Shown: positions 35,911-44,801 of the stretch, in pieces | How positions within the stretch are numbered: position 1 is the first letter of the stretch | Layout of the letters: the number at the start of each line of letters is the position of its first letter | Source of the DNA: JBBPYC01 sp038200275 | Lineage (GTDB): Bacteria; Pseudomonadota; Gammaproteobacteria; Burkholderiales; Burkholderiaceae_C | DNA length: 64,000 nucleotides | NCBI GenBank assembly: GCA_038200275.1 | Contig: JBBPYC010000042.1 | Location: 124,001-188,000 of the forward strand | Direction: 5' to 3' | The notes under the pieces: generated by a model | Told to the model about the DNA's origin: nothing | The model's input: only the letters and a program-made list of their open reading frames with translations | The model's database searches: none | Program-made: the position numbers and the translations under genes

Positions 35911-36864
35911 ATGCTGAGTCGTACTGCCGATCACTTGTTCTGGATGGCGCGTTATACCGAGCGAGCTGAGAACACCGCGCGCATGCTGGATGTGAACTAC
36001 CAGACTGAGATGCTGCCGCAGTCGTCAATGGCGGCCGAGCTCGGCTGGCAGGGGGTGCTGACCATCAGCGAACTGCTGGCGAGCTACAAGGCGCAACACG
36101 GCGAAGTGACTGCGCAAGGCGTGATGGACTTCATGGTGAAGGATGTGTCGAACCCGTCGTCGATCGTGTCCTGCCTGCGCTCCGCGCGTGAGAACGCGCG
36201 CGCCGTGCGCGGCACCTTGACCACGGAAGTCTGGGAGACGCTGAACACGACCTGGCTCGATGTGAATCGGATGCTGAAGTCCGGCGCCTTCGAGCGCGAC
36301 CCGGGCACGTTTTTCGACTGGGTCAAGTTCCGATCACACCTGTCGCGCGGCGTCACGCAGGGCACCATGCTCGCCGACGAATCGTTTTACTTCGTGCGCA
36401 TCGGCACGTTCCTGGAGCGCGCCGACAACACCGCCCGGATTCTCGACGTGAAATTTCACGCCCTGCAAGGCGAGTTCTTCGGCGCTGTCAGCGACAAAGG
36501 CCAAGAATACGATTTCTATCATTGGAGCGCGGTGCTGCGCAGCGTCTCAGGTTTTGAGATCTACCGCAAGGTGTACCGTGATGTGATCAAGCCGGAGCGC
36601 GTGGCGCAACTGCTGATCCTGCGGCCCGACATGCCGCGCTCGCTGCATTCAAGCGTGACCGAGGTCGTGACCAATCTCGATCAGGTCACGAGCAACCGCA
36701 CCAGCGAAAGTCTGCGTCGCGCGGGCCGACTGCGTGCCGATCTGCAGTTCGGTCGGATCGACGAGATTCTGGCCACCGGCCTGCATGCGTATCTGACCCA
36801 ATTTTTGGACCGTGTAAATGAATTGGGCGGACAGATCAGCCGCGAATTTCTGGTGCCTGCCTGA
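35911..36864 (+). CDS. alpha-E domain protein
   Basis: All-helical protein of 317 residues covering exactly one alpha-E domain, starting MLSRTADHLFWMARYTERAENTARML and repeating the motif at FLERADNTARILDVK. The family is always found with circularly permuted ATP-grasp proteins and transglutaminases; no reaction is established. It begins 164 bases after the ATP-grasp gene; both are on the plus strand and probably cotranscribed. A hairpin terminator follows. Confidence 0.9.
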   Translation: MLSRTADHLFWMARYTERAENTARMLDVNYQTEMLPQSSMAAELGWQGVLTISELLASYKAQHGEVTAQGVMDFMVKDVSNPSSIVSCLRSARENARAVRGTLTTEVWETLNTTWLDVNRMLKSGAFERDPGTFFDWVKFRSHLSRGVTQGTMLADESFYFVRIGTFLERADNTARILDVKFHALQGEFFGAVSDKGQEYDFYHWSAVLRSVSGFEIYRKVYRDVIKPERVAQLLILRPDMPRSLHSSVTEVVTNLDQVTSNRTSESLRRAGRLRADLQFGRIDEILATGLHAYLTQFLDRVNELGGQISREFLVPA

Positions 36865-36903
36865 CGGGCGCTGGCCGCAGACGACTGGTCACCCCACAGC
36901 AGG

Positions 36904-36926
36904 GCGCGGACCAAGCTCGCGCTTTT
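36904..36926 (+). terminator. candidate rho-independent terminator after the alpha-E gene
   Basis: Stem GCGCG/CGCGC with a 9-base loop followed by four T, 40 bases after the stop of the alpha-E gene and just before the end of a convergent gene. The stem is short, so strength is uncertain. Confidence 0.5.
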
Positions 36927-36934
36927 GCTGAGCT

Positions 36935-37480
36935 TCAGGCTGCGTTCGCCGTCAGTGGCGTGTGATCGGCCTCCGATGAGGACGCGTCGGTGAACAGTCG
37001 ATCCACGTGTTGCTGCACGCGCTGCAGATGAAAACTCTGCTCTTCCAGATCGCCCCGGATGCGCTGCCAGTTCTCGGACTGCTTGGCGTCGAAACCGCCC
37101 AGCTCCTGGGCAAGTTGTGCAAGGGCCTGGCTCGCTGCTTCGAAGCATTGCAGCGATTCGCCTGACACTTCGATCGACTCGACTTCTGGGCCGGCCGCCT
37201 TCGCTTCCATCGGCGCAGGTGCCGCAGCGGCGCGCTGGATCTTCTGCTCGCAACCTGCAAGCCGGTTCGTTAACTCGGTCTGGCGCTTGCCGAGATCGAT
37301 CATCTGCTGATCCACCGAATCGACCTTGCCACCAAGTTGCGCTTGCGCGCCAGCCAGGTTGTCAAGCGATTGGCGCAACGCGCTGCTCGAAGACTTCATG
37401 GCCCAGGCGATAGCCGCAATGGCGATCACGCAAACCAGGAGAACGGGCCAGCTGACGCTGAGGGCGGTAGTGAAGTCCAT
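36935..37480 (-). CDS. membrane-anchored coiled-coil protein
   Basis: Protein of 181 residues with one N-terminal membrane helix (about residues 9-28, VSWPVLLVCVIAIAAIAWAM) and then a long helical, coiled-coil-like part rich in Gln, Ser, Leu and Glu (LDNLAGAQAQLGGKVDSVDQQM...), an Ala/Pro linker near residue 90 and a second helical stretch. No family recognised. It lies downstream of mltB on the same strand, 113 bases away, so an envelope role is possible. Confidence 0.65.
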   Translation of the reverse strand: MDFTTALSVSWPVLLVCVIAIAAIAWAMKSSSSALRQSLDNLAGAQAQLGGKVDSVDQQMIDLGKRQTELTNRLAGCEQKIQRAAAAPAPMEAKAAGPEVESIEVSGESLQCFEAASQALAQLAQELGGFDAKQSENWQRIRGDLEEQSFHLQRVQQHVDRLFTDASSSEADHTPLTANAA

Positions 37481-37593
37481 GGGCGCTTTCGATATGCTGC
37501 TGTGGCCAGCGGCGCAGGCGGTTTGGGGAACAAATCAGCCGCTCATGGTAGGCGCGGGCCGTACCTGCACCACGGAAAAAATGCACGAAAAAT

Positions 37594-38679
37594 TCAGGAA
37601 CCGAGTGCGGTTTCGATCTCTCGGCCCAGTTCGAGCACCGCCATGGCGTAGTAGCTGCTCTGGTTGTAGCGCGTGACGGCGTAAAAATTCTCCGTACCCG
37701 CCACATACTGTGGCGGCGCACTACCGTTTTCAAGCTCGACCAACGCGAGCTTGCCCGGATAACTGGCTGCGTCGCCCCACAGAACCGCACCCAGATCTGT
37801 GAACTGCGCAGCTGTGAAGCTGGGAAGGATGTCGGGCGCCAGCAGGGTCGTTTTGTCGACCGGGCGATCCGAGGGCAGCAGCACGGGATAGAACGGCGCC
37901 ACCCCGCGTTGCCAGCCGTGTGCCTGCAAGTAGTTCGCGACCGAGCCGATCGCATCCGCTGCGCTGCCGTACAGGTCGACCTTGCCGTCGCCGTCGAAGT
38001 CGACTGCGTATTGCTTCTGACTGCTCGGCATGAACTGCGGCATGCCCATTGCACCTGCATAACTGCCGAGCGACTGCAATGTATCGACCCCCTTGGTGGC
38101 CGCTGCCACCAAGAAGCTCTCCAGTTCGCCAGCGAAATAGGTTTGCCGTGCGGCGGCGCGTGGATGCGACGGCGGAAAGGCGAACGCGAGAGTGGCCAGC
38201 GCATCGAGCACGCGAAAGCTCCCCATGTTCTGCCCGAACCCGGTCTCCACGCCGAGGATTCCGACGATGACCGATGCCGGCACACCCCAACGGTCTTGCG
38301 CACGTTCAAGTAGCGCGCGGTGCTCGTCCCAGAAGCGCACGCCGTCCCGAATGCGCACCGGCTGGATGAAGCGTGCGCGGTATGACTGCCAATCCTTGGC
38401 ACGCGCGGGCGCCGACGGCAGCATCAGTCTCTGCACCGTGGGCAGCATCTCGGCCTGTGCAAGCACCTGGCGCAGCGCAGCGGCGTCAAGACGGTGGCGT
38501 GTGGCCACTTCGACAGCAAAGCGCTCAGCTTTTTGCTCGAACGAATCGGCATCGCGCAGCACAGCCTCATCGAGCGGCAAAAGCGCAGCCGGCGTTGTGC
38601 GGATCTGCGCCTGCGGCATGCCCTGCAGCAACAAAAAACTCGCCAAAGCAATGACGACTGAACGAAGCGAATGTGTCAT
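37594..38679 (-). CDS. mltB: lytic murein transglycosylase B
   Basis: Peptidoglycan-cleaving lytic transglycosylase (glycoside hydrolase family 103), 361 residues. An N-terminal signal peptide (ALASFLLLQGMPQAQ) has no lipobox, so the enzyme is probably soluble in the periplasm. The catalytic Glu lies in GILGVETGFG. A calcium-binding EF-hand-like loop DFDGDGKVDLYG is present, as in E. coli Slt35. The C-terminal NFYAVTRYNQSSYYAMAV is family-typical. The start ATG overlaps the stop of the upstream transglutaminase gene (ATGA). Confidence 0.93.
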   Translation of the reverse strand: MTHSLRSVVIALASFLLLQGMPQAQIRTTPAALLPLDEAVLRDADSFEQKAERFAVEVATRHRLDAAALRQVLAQAEMLPTVQRLMLPSAPARAKDWQSYRARFIQPVRIRDGVRFWDEHRALLERAQDRWGVPASVIVGILGVETGFGQNMGSFRVLDALATLAFAFPPSHPRAAARQTYFAGELESFLVAAATKGVDTLQSLGSYAGAMGMPQFMPSSQKQYAVDFDGDGKVDLYGSAADAIGSVANYLQAHGWQRGVAPFYPVLLPSDRPVDKTTLLAPDILPSFTAAQFTDLGAVLWGDAASYPGKLALVELENGSAPPQYVAGTENFYAVTRYNQSSYYAMAVLELGREIETALGS

Positions 38680-40748
38680 CGGCGATGAAAAAAACCTGAG
38701 ACGGAGGAAATCGCCGGATTGACAGTGGACCGCGCCGGCAGCAGCGACCAGTCGAACCCGGCGAAGGCACGCTTCAGTTTAGCCAGCCCCGGTCCCCGCC
38801 CACCGCCAGGCGCATAGCGCTGTGCCTCGAGTTGCAGCAGCAGGGCTTGCAGCGACTGCACGCCGCGTGCCGAGTGCCCACCGGGCAATTGCCCAAGCCG
38901 CACAGCCAGCTCCCGCGGCGGTGCGTTGTCGGGCGCGAGCACGCCCGCTGCCAGCAGGCGCCGCCGCACTTTGTCGAGCAGCCGCAGCCACGGATCGTGC
39001 TGCTGGCGCTCCCACATCGCCCAGGCCGATGCGGCCAAGGCGGCAATCACAACGACCGCGAGCAACACACGGCCCAGGTCCTCCCAACTTGGCGAGGTGA
39101 AGCCAAGCCGCCGCAGCAGATCGAGCTGACGGCTTTGCGTGTAGTTGAGCACCCACTGGTTCCAACCGTTGTTGAGCGCGTCCCAGGCCGCACGCAACTG
39201 GACTGCAAACCCTGGGCTCACCGAGGCGAACAGACCAGCCACCGCACCTTCGGGTGCCCGCAGCCGGGTCATGTCGGCCACACGGTTTGGCGCCACGGCC
39301 GCGGTCGGGTCAACCCGGATCCAGCCGCGCTCGGGCATCCAGACTTCGGCCCAGGCATGCGCGTCGCTGTTGCGTACCGTCCAGTAGCCGTCTACCGCAT
39401 TGCGCTCGGCGCCCTGGTAGCCGGTGACCACGCGCGCCGGCAGATCGAGCGCGCGCATCAGCAGCACGAAAGAAGACGCGATGTGTTCGCAGAACCCCTG
39501 CTTTCGGTCGAACCAGAATTCGTCCGCCGTGTTTCGGCCGTACAGCCCTGGCTCCAGCGTGTATGTATATTCGCCGTTGGCCAGATGCGCGAGCACGGCG
39601 GGGATCAGCGCCGCGCCTTCGTCTTGTGCGTAACGCGGGTCGCGCCGCAGTTCGGCCGCCCACTGCAACGTGCGCGGGTTGAAACCGGTGGGCAGGTCGA
39701 CGAAATCGCGCAGCGGCACGGTGCGCTCGCGCGGGCCGTATCGGTACTGCGGATGGCTGCGGGCAGAGTAGCGCACGATGTCGGTGATCGGCCGGTTCAC
39801 GAACCACTGCAAGTCTGCGTTGCGGCGGACTTCGAACCCCCTGATCTGCGGCGGCTCGCTGGTGGCGTCGAGCACGATCAGCCACGGTCGCTGATTCGGC
39901 TCCAACGTGACTTGGTAGTCCAGTGGCGCGCCGAGCAGCTGCAGCACGTTCGTCGGGTCATCCGAAACGGCACGCGCGGGGCGCCATTCGCGCCCGTCGA
40001 ATTCGGACAGCACCGGTCCGCGGAAGTAGAGCTGAGACGAGGGTGGGGCGGTACCGTCGAAGCGAATGCGCATCGCCACGCTGTCGTCCAGCGCGAGCTT
40101 GGCGATGTTGCCGACCTGCATCTGGGCAGACAAGCCGGAGCGTCCACTCATCGCATCGTTCGGCAGTCCCCACAGCGGCGCCAGCCGCGGAAACAACATG
40201 AACAGCACCAGCATGATCGGCGCACCGAGCACCGCCATCGTCGCCGCCGTCTTGGCGGCCTGCGCCAGAGGGGGCCGGCCGACCGGCATATGCGCGTTCA
40301 CCAGCGCAGTCAGCAGGCCCAGCAGCGCAATCAGCATTGCAGCCGCCGTCAGCAGCGACTGTGAGAAAAAGAAGTTCGTCAGCATCGTGAAGAAGCCAAG
40401 GAAGAAGATCACGAGCGCATCGCGTCGCGCGCGCAATTCCAACGTTTTCAGCGCGAGCAGCACCACGATCAAGGTCACGCCCGCATCACGGCCCACCACG
40501 GTGCGATGCGACAGCAACGTGGCGCCGGTGGCCAGCACCAGCAGCAGCACGAGCCACCGCTTGCCCGGCAAGGGCCGCGCACCCCACGCAAGCCAACCGC
40601 GCCAGCACAACACGCCAGCGGCCAGCAAAGTGCACCACAGCGGCAGATTGCCGACTTGCGGCAACACCACCCACCCCACCACCGCGAGCAAAAACAAGGT
40701 GTCTCGGCTGTCGCGCGGCAACGTCGCTAAGTGATGAAGAGGCGCCAT
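38676..40748 (-). CDS. TgpA-like membrane transglutaminase (DUF3488)
   Basis: Inner membrane protein of 690 residues: about six membrane helices (residues 18-200, DUF3488), a periplasmic transglutaminase domain (about 290-480) with Cys in QGFCEHIASSF, His in DAHAWAEVW and Asp in VDPTAAV, then one membrane helix (near 560) and a cytoplasmic tail (DUF4129-like). Pseudomonas TgpA is essential and linked to the envelope; its substrate is not established. The start at 40748 was chosen because the 162 upstream in-frame codons overlap the divergent nudB region. Usual neighbours (MoxR ATPase, DUF58) are absent; mltB is coupled instead. Confidence 0.92.
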   Translation of the reverse strand: MAPLHHLATLPRDSRDTLFLLAVVGWVVLPQVGNLPLWCTLLAAGVLCWRGWLAWGARPLPGKRWLVLLLVLATGATLLSHRTVVGRDAGVTLIVVLLALKTLELRARRDALVIFFLGFFTMLTNFFFSQSLLTAAAMLIALLGLLTALVNAHMPVGRPPLAQAAKTAATMAVLGAPIMLVLFMLFPRLAPLWGLPNDAMSGRSGLSAQMQVGNIAKLALDDSVAMRIRFDGTAPPSSQLYFRGPVLSEFDGREWRPARAVSDDPTNVLQLLGAPLDYQVTLEPNQRPWLIVLDATSEPPQIRGFEVRRNADLQWFVNRPITDIVRYSARSHPQYRYGPRERTVPLRDFVDLPTGFNPRTLQWAAELRRDPRYAQDEGAALIPAVLAHLANGEYTYTLEPGLYGRNTADEFWFDRKQGFCEHIASSFVLLMRALDLPARVVTGYQGAERNAVDGYWTVRNSDAHAWAEVWMPERGWIRVDPTAAVAPNRVADMTRLRAPEGAVAGLFASVSPGFAVQLRAAWDALNNGWNQWVLNYTQSRQLDLLRRLGFTSPSWEDLGRVLLAVVVIAALAASAWAMWERQQHDPWLRLLDKVRRRLLAAGVLAPDNAPPRELAVRLGQLPGGHSARGVQSLQALLLQLEAQRYAPGGGRGPGLAKLKRAFAGFDWSLLPARSTVNPAISSVSGFFHRR

Positions 40749-40959
40749 GTGGCAGGGCAGGGGGGGGGAAGGTGGGGGTTGGCAGCGCCGAATCGGACTG
40801 CCAGTGCCGGTCAAAAAATCGATGATACGAAAGCCGTAAGACCACCTGACGGTCAATTCGCGCCCGATGGGGTCACTGAGTCGCGGCGCTGCCAATTCGG
40901 TCACGGCTGGCACAATTTGCGTGCCAACGCCCCAAGGCCTCCGGTATCTACTTCCTTTC

Positions 40960-41472
40960 ATGACGTCTCCCCTCGCCACAGGCCAGCCGCCCGCCCGCAG
41001 GTACAAAGTGCCAGAGTCGGTGCTGGTCGTAATCCATACGGCAGCGCTTGACGTGCTGCTGATCCGGCGCGCGGATGCCGCCGATTTCTGGCAGTCGGTG
41101 ACCGGATCGAAAGACACGCCGGATGAGCCGCTGGCGCAGACGGCTGTGCGCGAGGTGGAAGAGGAAACCGGCATCGACTGCGCACCGGGTCGCGCGTTGT
41201 CGGCTGGATTGGTCGACTGGAAGTTGCGCAACATCTACGAGATTTATCCGCAGTGGCGCCATCGCTATGATCCGGCCGTGTCGCACAACACGGAAAGCCT
41301 GTTCGCACTCGAGGTGCCGCCGGGCATCGTGGTACGGTTGAACCCACGCGAGCACAGCGCGCATGTGTGGCTGCCTTGGCGCGAAGCGGCCGACCGGTGT
41401 TTTTCCCCGTCGAATGCCGAAGCGATCTTGCTGCTGCCGCGGCGTTGCGCCAGGGCGTTGCAAGATTCATGA
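40960..41472 (+). CDS. nudB: dihydroneopterin triphosphate pyrophosphatase
   Basis: Nudix hydrolase of 170 residues that removes pyrophosphate from dihydroneopterin triphosphate in folate synthesis. The Nudix box is intact (GSKDTPDEP...REVEEETGI). RYKVPESVLVVIHT and the EHSAHVWLPWREA end segment are typical of NudB. The start at 40960 (MTSPLATG) fits family length. It overlaps the next gene by ATGA. Confidence 0.92.
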   Translation: MTSPLATGQPPARRYKVPESVLVVIHTAALDVLLIRRADAADFWQSVTGSKDTPDEPLAQTAVREVEEETGIDCAPGRALSAGLVDWKLRNIYEIYPQWRHRYDPAVSHNTESLFALEVPPGIVVRLNPREHSAHVWLPWREAADRCFSPSNAEAILLLPRRCARALQDS

Positions 41473-42212
41473 ACAAATTTCGCGTCGCAACCTACAACAT
41501 CCACAAAGGCGTACAGGGGATCGGCCCGCAGCGGCGGCTCGAAATCCATAACCTTGGCTACGCGATGCAGCAACTAGACGCCGATGTGGTTTGCCTGCAG
41601 GAAGTGCGGCTGGTCAATCGCAAATTCGAGCGCCATTTCAAGTCGCAGTGGCCGCAGCAGTCCCAGGCCGAATTCCTTGCGCCGGTCGGCTATGAGTCGG
41701 TCTACCGCACCAACGCAGTCACACGCCACGGCGAGCACGGCAACGCGTTGTTGTCGCGCTGGCCGGTCGATGCACATCAGCACCACGACATTTCAGACCA
41801 TCGGTTCGAGCAGCGCGGACTGCTGCACGTGCAGGTCAACGCACACGACCGTGCCGTTCACGTGATCGTCGTGCATCTGGGGCTGATTCCGGCCAGCCGG
41901 ATTCGCCAGATTGCGCGGCTGCGCGAGTTCATCGAGCGCGAAGTGCCGGTCGATGCGCCACTGCTGGTGGCCGGTGACTTCAACGACTGGGGCATGCAGG
42001 TCAAGCGCTCGTTGCGGGCAATCGATCTGATCGAGTTCGAACCGCGCGACTACGGACAAGCCAACCCGACCTATCCGGCGCGGCTGCCCATCGTGCAGCT
42101 CGATCATGTGTATGCGCGCGGCCTGACGCCGTTGAGCATCGAAGTGCCGCGCGGGCCCGACTGGTATCGGATGTCGGACCACTTGCCCCTGTTGGCCGAA
42201 TTTGGCTTCTGA
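41469..42212 (+). CDS. endonuclease/exonuclease/phosphatase family protein
   Basis: Protein of 247 residues with the DNase I-like fold: RVATYNIHKGVQG, QEVRL, HGEHGNALLSRWP, VHLGL, AGDFNDW and SDHLPLL cover the expected metal and catalytic residues. The group is usually encoded next to ClsB-type cardiolipin synthase, as here, and may act on phospholipid or nucleotide phosphodiesters; the substrate is unknown. It overlaps nudB by ATGA and the clsB start by several bases. Confidence 0.9.
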   Translation: MNKFRVATYNIHKGVQGIGPQRRLEIHNLGYAMQQLDADVVCLQEVRLVNRKFERHFKSQWPQQSQAEFLAPVGYESVYRTNAVTRHGEHGNALLSRWPVDAHQHHDISDHRFEQRGLLHVQVNAHDRAVHVIVVHLGLIPASRIRQIARLREFIEREVPVDAPLLVAGDFNDWGMQVKRSLRAIDLIEFEPRDYGQANPTYPARLPIVQLDHVYARGLTPLSIEVPRGPDWYRMSDHLPLLAEFGF

Positions 42213-43470
42213 GTTGCTGCACGCGGTCGCGCAGCCGGCCGAAGCCCATGCGATCGAGCTGCTCGAAGGCGCACGAGCACTGTTCCCGGCGCTGGTCGCG
42301 GCAATCGACGGCGCGCGCGTCGAAGTCGCGCTGGAAACCTACATCTTCGATCCGACCGGTGCAGGCGCAAGCGTCGCTGAAGCGCTGATCCGTGCGGCAA
42401 GCCGCGGCGTGATCACACGCGTCGTGGTCGATGCGATCGGTACTGGCGACTGTCTCGTCCCCTGGCTGCAACGATTCGAGCAGGCCGGTGTGCGCCTGCG
42501 CCGCTACCGGCCGCTTGGCTGGTTTGGCTGGCTTGCGCCGAGCCGCTGGCGTCGGCTGCATCGCAAGCTGTGTGTGATCGACGGCGTCACTGCGTTTTGT
42601 GGTGGCATCAACATTCTGGACGACTGGTACGACCCGAGTTGGGGCCGGCTGACCAACCCGCGGCTCGATTTTTCAGTGCATGTGCGCGGCGAGCTGGCCG
42701 CAGAAATCCAGACCGCAACGACTCGGTTGTGGCAGCGCATGAAGGTGGCTGATGGCGGGTTGGATGGGACTGGACATGCCAGTCGACCGAATGCGCCGCA
42801 GCGTTCGGAGCAGGCACCAACATCGAAGTCGAGCGCATCGGGTCGGCCAGCCGCTGCCGCAGACCGTAGGGCACGACCCTCCGGCCAGTCCGCCTTGCTG
42901 CTGGGCGACAACCTCCGGAATCGGCACAAGATCGAGCGCGCTTATCGCCGTGCGATCGGCGCTGCGCGGCATGAAATCGTGATCGCCAGCGCTTACTTCC
43001 TGCCGGGCCGCAAGTTGCGCCGCGCGTTGCTGCACGCGGCCCGCCGCGGTGTGCGGGTGCAGCTGTTGCTGCAGGGCCGGTATGAGTACTTTCTGCAGTT
43101 TCACGGCGTGCGTCCAGCGTATCGCAAGCTGTTGGAAAGCGGCGTTGAAATCTACGAATACGCGCCGAGCTTTCTGCACGCCAAGGTTGCCGTGATCGAC
43201 GCCGACGGCATGCGCCCCTGGGCCACGGTCGGCTCATCGAATCTCGATCCACTGAGCCTGTTGATGGCGCGGGAAGCCAACGTCGTGGTTGAGGCGCGCC
43301 GTTTTTGCCAACACCTGCGCAAGCGTCTGAATGAAGCGATGCAGCAGGAGGGTCGTCGCGTCGATTTGGCTGCGCTGGCAACGTTGCCTTGGCGCGAACG
43401 GTTGCTGGACCGGGTCGCGTCCCTGTTGATGCGCGTCGGGTTGCTGCTGACGGGGCAGTTTCGGTATTGA
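42202..43470 (+). CDS. clsB: cardiolipin synthase ClsB
   Basis: Phospholipase D superfamily enzyme of 422 residues that makes cardiolipin. Two HKD motifs are intact: HRKLCVIDG...GGINI near residue 118 and HAKVAVIDADG...GSSNLD near residue 325. Between the two halves (about residues 182-232) is a Pro/Ser/Ala-rich linker with low conservation. TTG 42202 overlaps the preceding gene; TTG 42214 is an equally reasonable start, and neither has a strong ribosome site. Last gene of nudB-EEP-clsB. Confidence 0.92.
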   Translation: MASELLHAVAQPAEAHAIELLEGARALFPALVAAIDGARVEVALETYIFDPTGAGASVAEALIRAASRGVITRVVVDAIGTGDCLVPWLQRFEQAGVRLRRYRPLGWFGWLAPSRWRRLHRKLCVIDGVTAFCGGINILDDWYDPSWGRLTNPRLDFSVHVRGELAAEIQTATTRLWQRMKVADGGLDGTGHASRPNAPQRSEQAPTSKSSASGRPAAAADRRARPSGQSALLLGDNLRNRHKIERAYRRAIGAARHEIVIASAYFLPGRKLRRALLHAARRGVRVQLLLQGRYEYFLQFHGVRPAYRKLLESGVEIYEYAPSFLHAKVAVIDADGMRPWATVGSSNLDPLSLLMAREANVVVEARRFCQHLRKRLNEAMQQEGRRVDLAALATLPWRERLLDRVASLLMRVGLLLTGQFRY

Positions 43471-43626
43471 TGGCAGGCGCATTCCCGGCGGACCGGGTGG
43501 GAAGCTGTCGAACCAGGTGGGATGGGCGATTTTCTCAATTCGCTGCAAACACCATTGAATTTTTCCGGCATGCCAAACGATTGATGCAACCGGCGACTCT
43601 CGTTGCGAGCGAGCTGAGGAGAGCAC

Positions 43627-43761
43627 GTGGCCTTGGATCCAAATGTCCGGTCGGAGCTTGATGAGATTGTCCGCAGAGAGAAAGCGTCTGATTGCAATTT
43701 TGACGACCTGATCTCCGGCCGCTGCGCTGATTTACAGGTATTGAGTCTCGGCATTTGGTGA
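43627..43761 (+). pseudogene. short gene fragment cut by an insertion sequence
   Basis: A GTG start with an AGGAG at 5-bp spacing opens a 44-codon frame (MALDPNVRSELDEIV...), well placed for translation. The last seven codons lie within the left terminal repeat of the IS481 element (from 43739), so the gene probably continued before the insertion. The first 15 residues faintly resemble monothiol glutaredoxins, but the CGFS region is not present, so no function is assigned. Confidence 0.4.
43739..43758 (+). repeat. left terminal inverted repeat of the IS481 element
   Basis: TATTGAGTCTCGGCATTTGG matches the inverted copy at 44802-44821 in 16 of 20 positions, with a perfect run CGGCATTTGG. It begins with T-x-T-T as expected for IS481 ends (TGTT at the other end). 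Confidence 0.75.
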
Positions 43762-43964
43762 TACAACCCTCTGCATTGAACGCAAGGAGGCAGCATGGGC
43801 CAGATTCTTCACGGCTGCGCCACGACGACTGAGGCGAACCGTCGAGCACTACAGAGTGGTCAAGAGAGTGTGAGGAAGCTGTCCAGGCGCTGCGGCATCA
43901 TCCTCCCTAAACGGGGTGTCCAAGTGGAGGCATCGCGCCTGCACAACGGATCACCCGACAGGCC

Positions 43965-44024
43965 CGAAGCGGCCGAAGCGGTCGAAGCGGTCGAAGCGGT
44001 CGAAGCGGTCGAAGCGGTCGAAGC
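43965..44024 (+). repeat. 9-bp tandem repeat, about 6.7 copies
   Basis: Unit CGAAGCGGT (first copy ends in C) repeated six times at 43965-44018, with a partial seventh. In the transposase frame it codes Lys-Arg-Ser repeats where intact relatives have a single short PK-type segment, so the repeat expanded after or during decay. Confidence 0.9.
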
Positions 44025-44801
44025 CGACCGTACTACCGATCGAGGAGGAGGCAATTCATCGTGGCCTGCTCGCCGAGCAGACGCTGCTGCCGCCGGGTAA
44101 CTGCCTGTACGCGCTGCAGCCGGCGATTTCCTCGGCTGACCCGCTCATCGCTGCAGAGCTGTTTGCAGCGCCACGCCATCAGCCGACTGCCGCAGATTGC
44201 GGGTGACATGCCGATCGGCGGCAGGTTCAAAAGCTACCCGATCGGCTACTTCCACATCGACGTCGCCGAAGTCCGCTTGGCTGCCGGGAGAACGCGATCT
44301 GTTCGCGGCTATCGAGCGCACGCACGAGGTTTGCCTGCGTGCGCTTGGAAGCCTCTGCCACCGTTGAGACGGCCCCTGCGTTTTTTGCAATCGCGGATCG
44401 ACGCGCTGGCCTACCGGATCCATACGGTGCTCACCGATAACGGCCTCCAGATCGGCGCTCTGCCCTCGCTCAGGAACGGTCCGACGGTCCGGTTGCGCAC
44501 GCATAGGTTCAATCGGGCTTGTATCACCAGCGGTATCGAACACCGCACTATAGCGCCTGATCATCCGTTGACCAATGGCCCGATTCGACCGCATAAACCG
44601 CACCATCAAGCAAGCGCAACTGTCAAGCACCACCACTCGGCGGTAGCCACGACCCACTGCGCCGGCACCTCCAGACCTTCTTCCATCAACGCCTACCAAG
44701 TTCGCCCGGCGGTTGAAGGTCTTGGGCGGGCTGGCTCTCTATGAATGCTGCTGCAGACGCTGGACGTCAGAGCAAGATCGATTCGTCATCAATCCGCTCC
44801 G

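Noticed and set aside
40749..41234. A 162-codon N-terminal extension of the TgpA-like protein
   Set aside because: The extension is antisense to nudB and has no family resemblance; the membrane protein starts naturally at 40748.
43484..43497. Hairpin CCCGG/CCGGG after clsB as a terminator
   Set aside because: The stem is only 5 bp and no T run follows.
43965..44024. Repeat array as a CRISPR
   Set aside because: The units are 9 bp and directly adjacent, without spacers, and lie inside a transposase relic.
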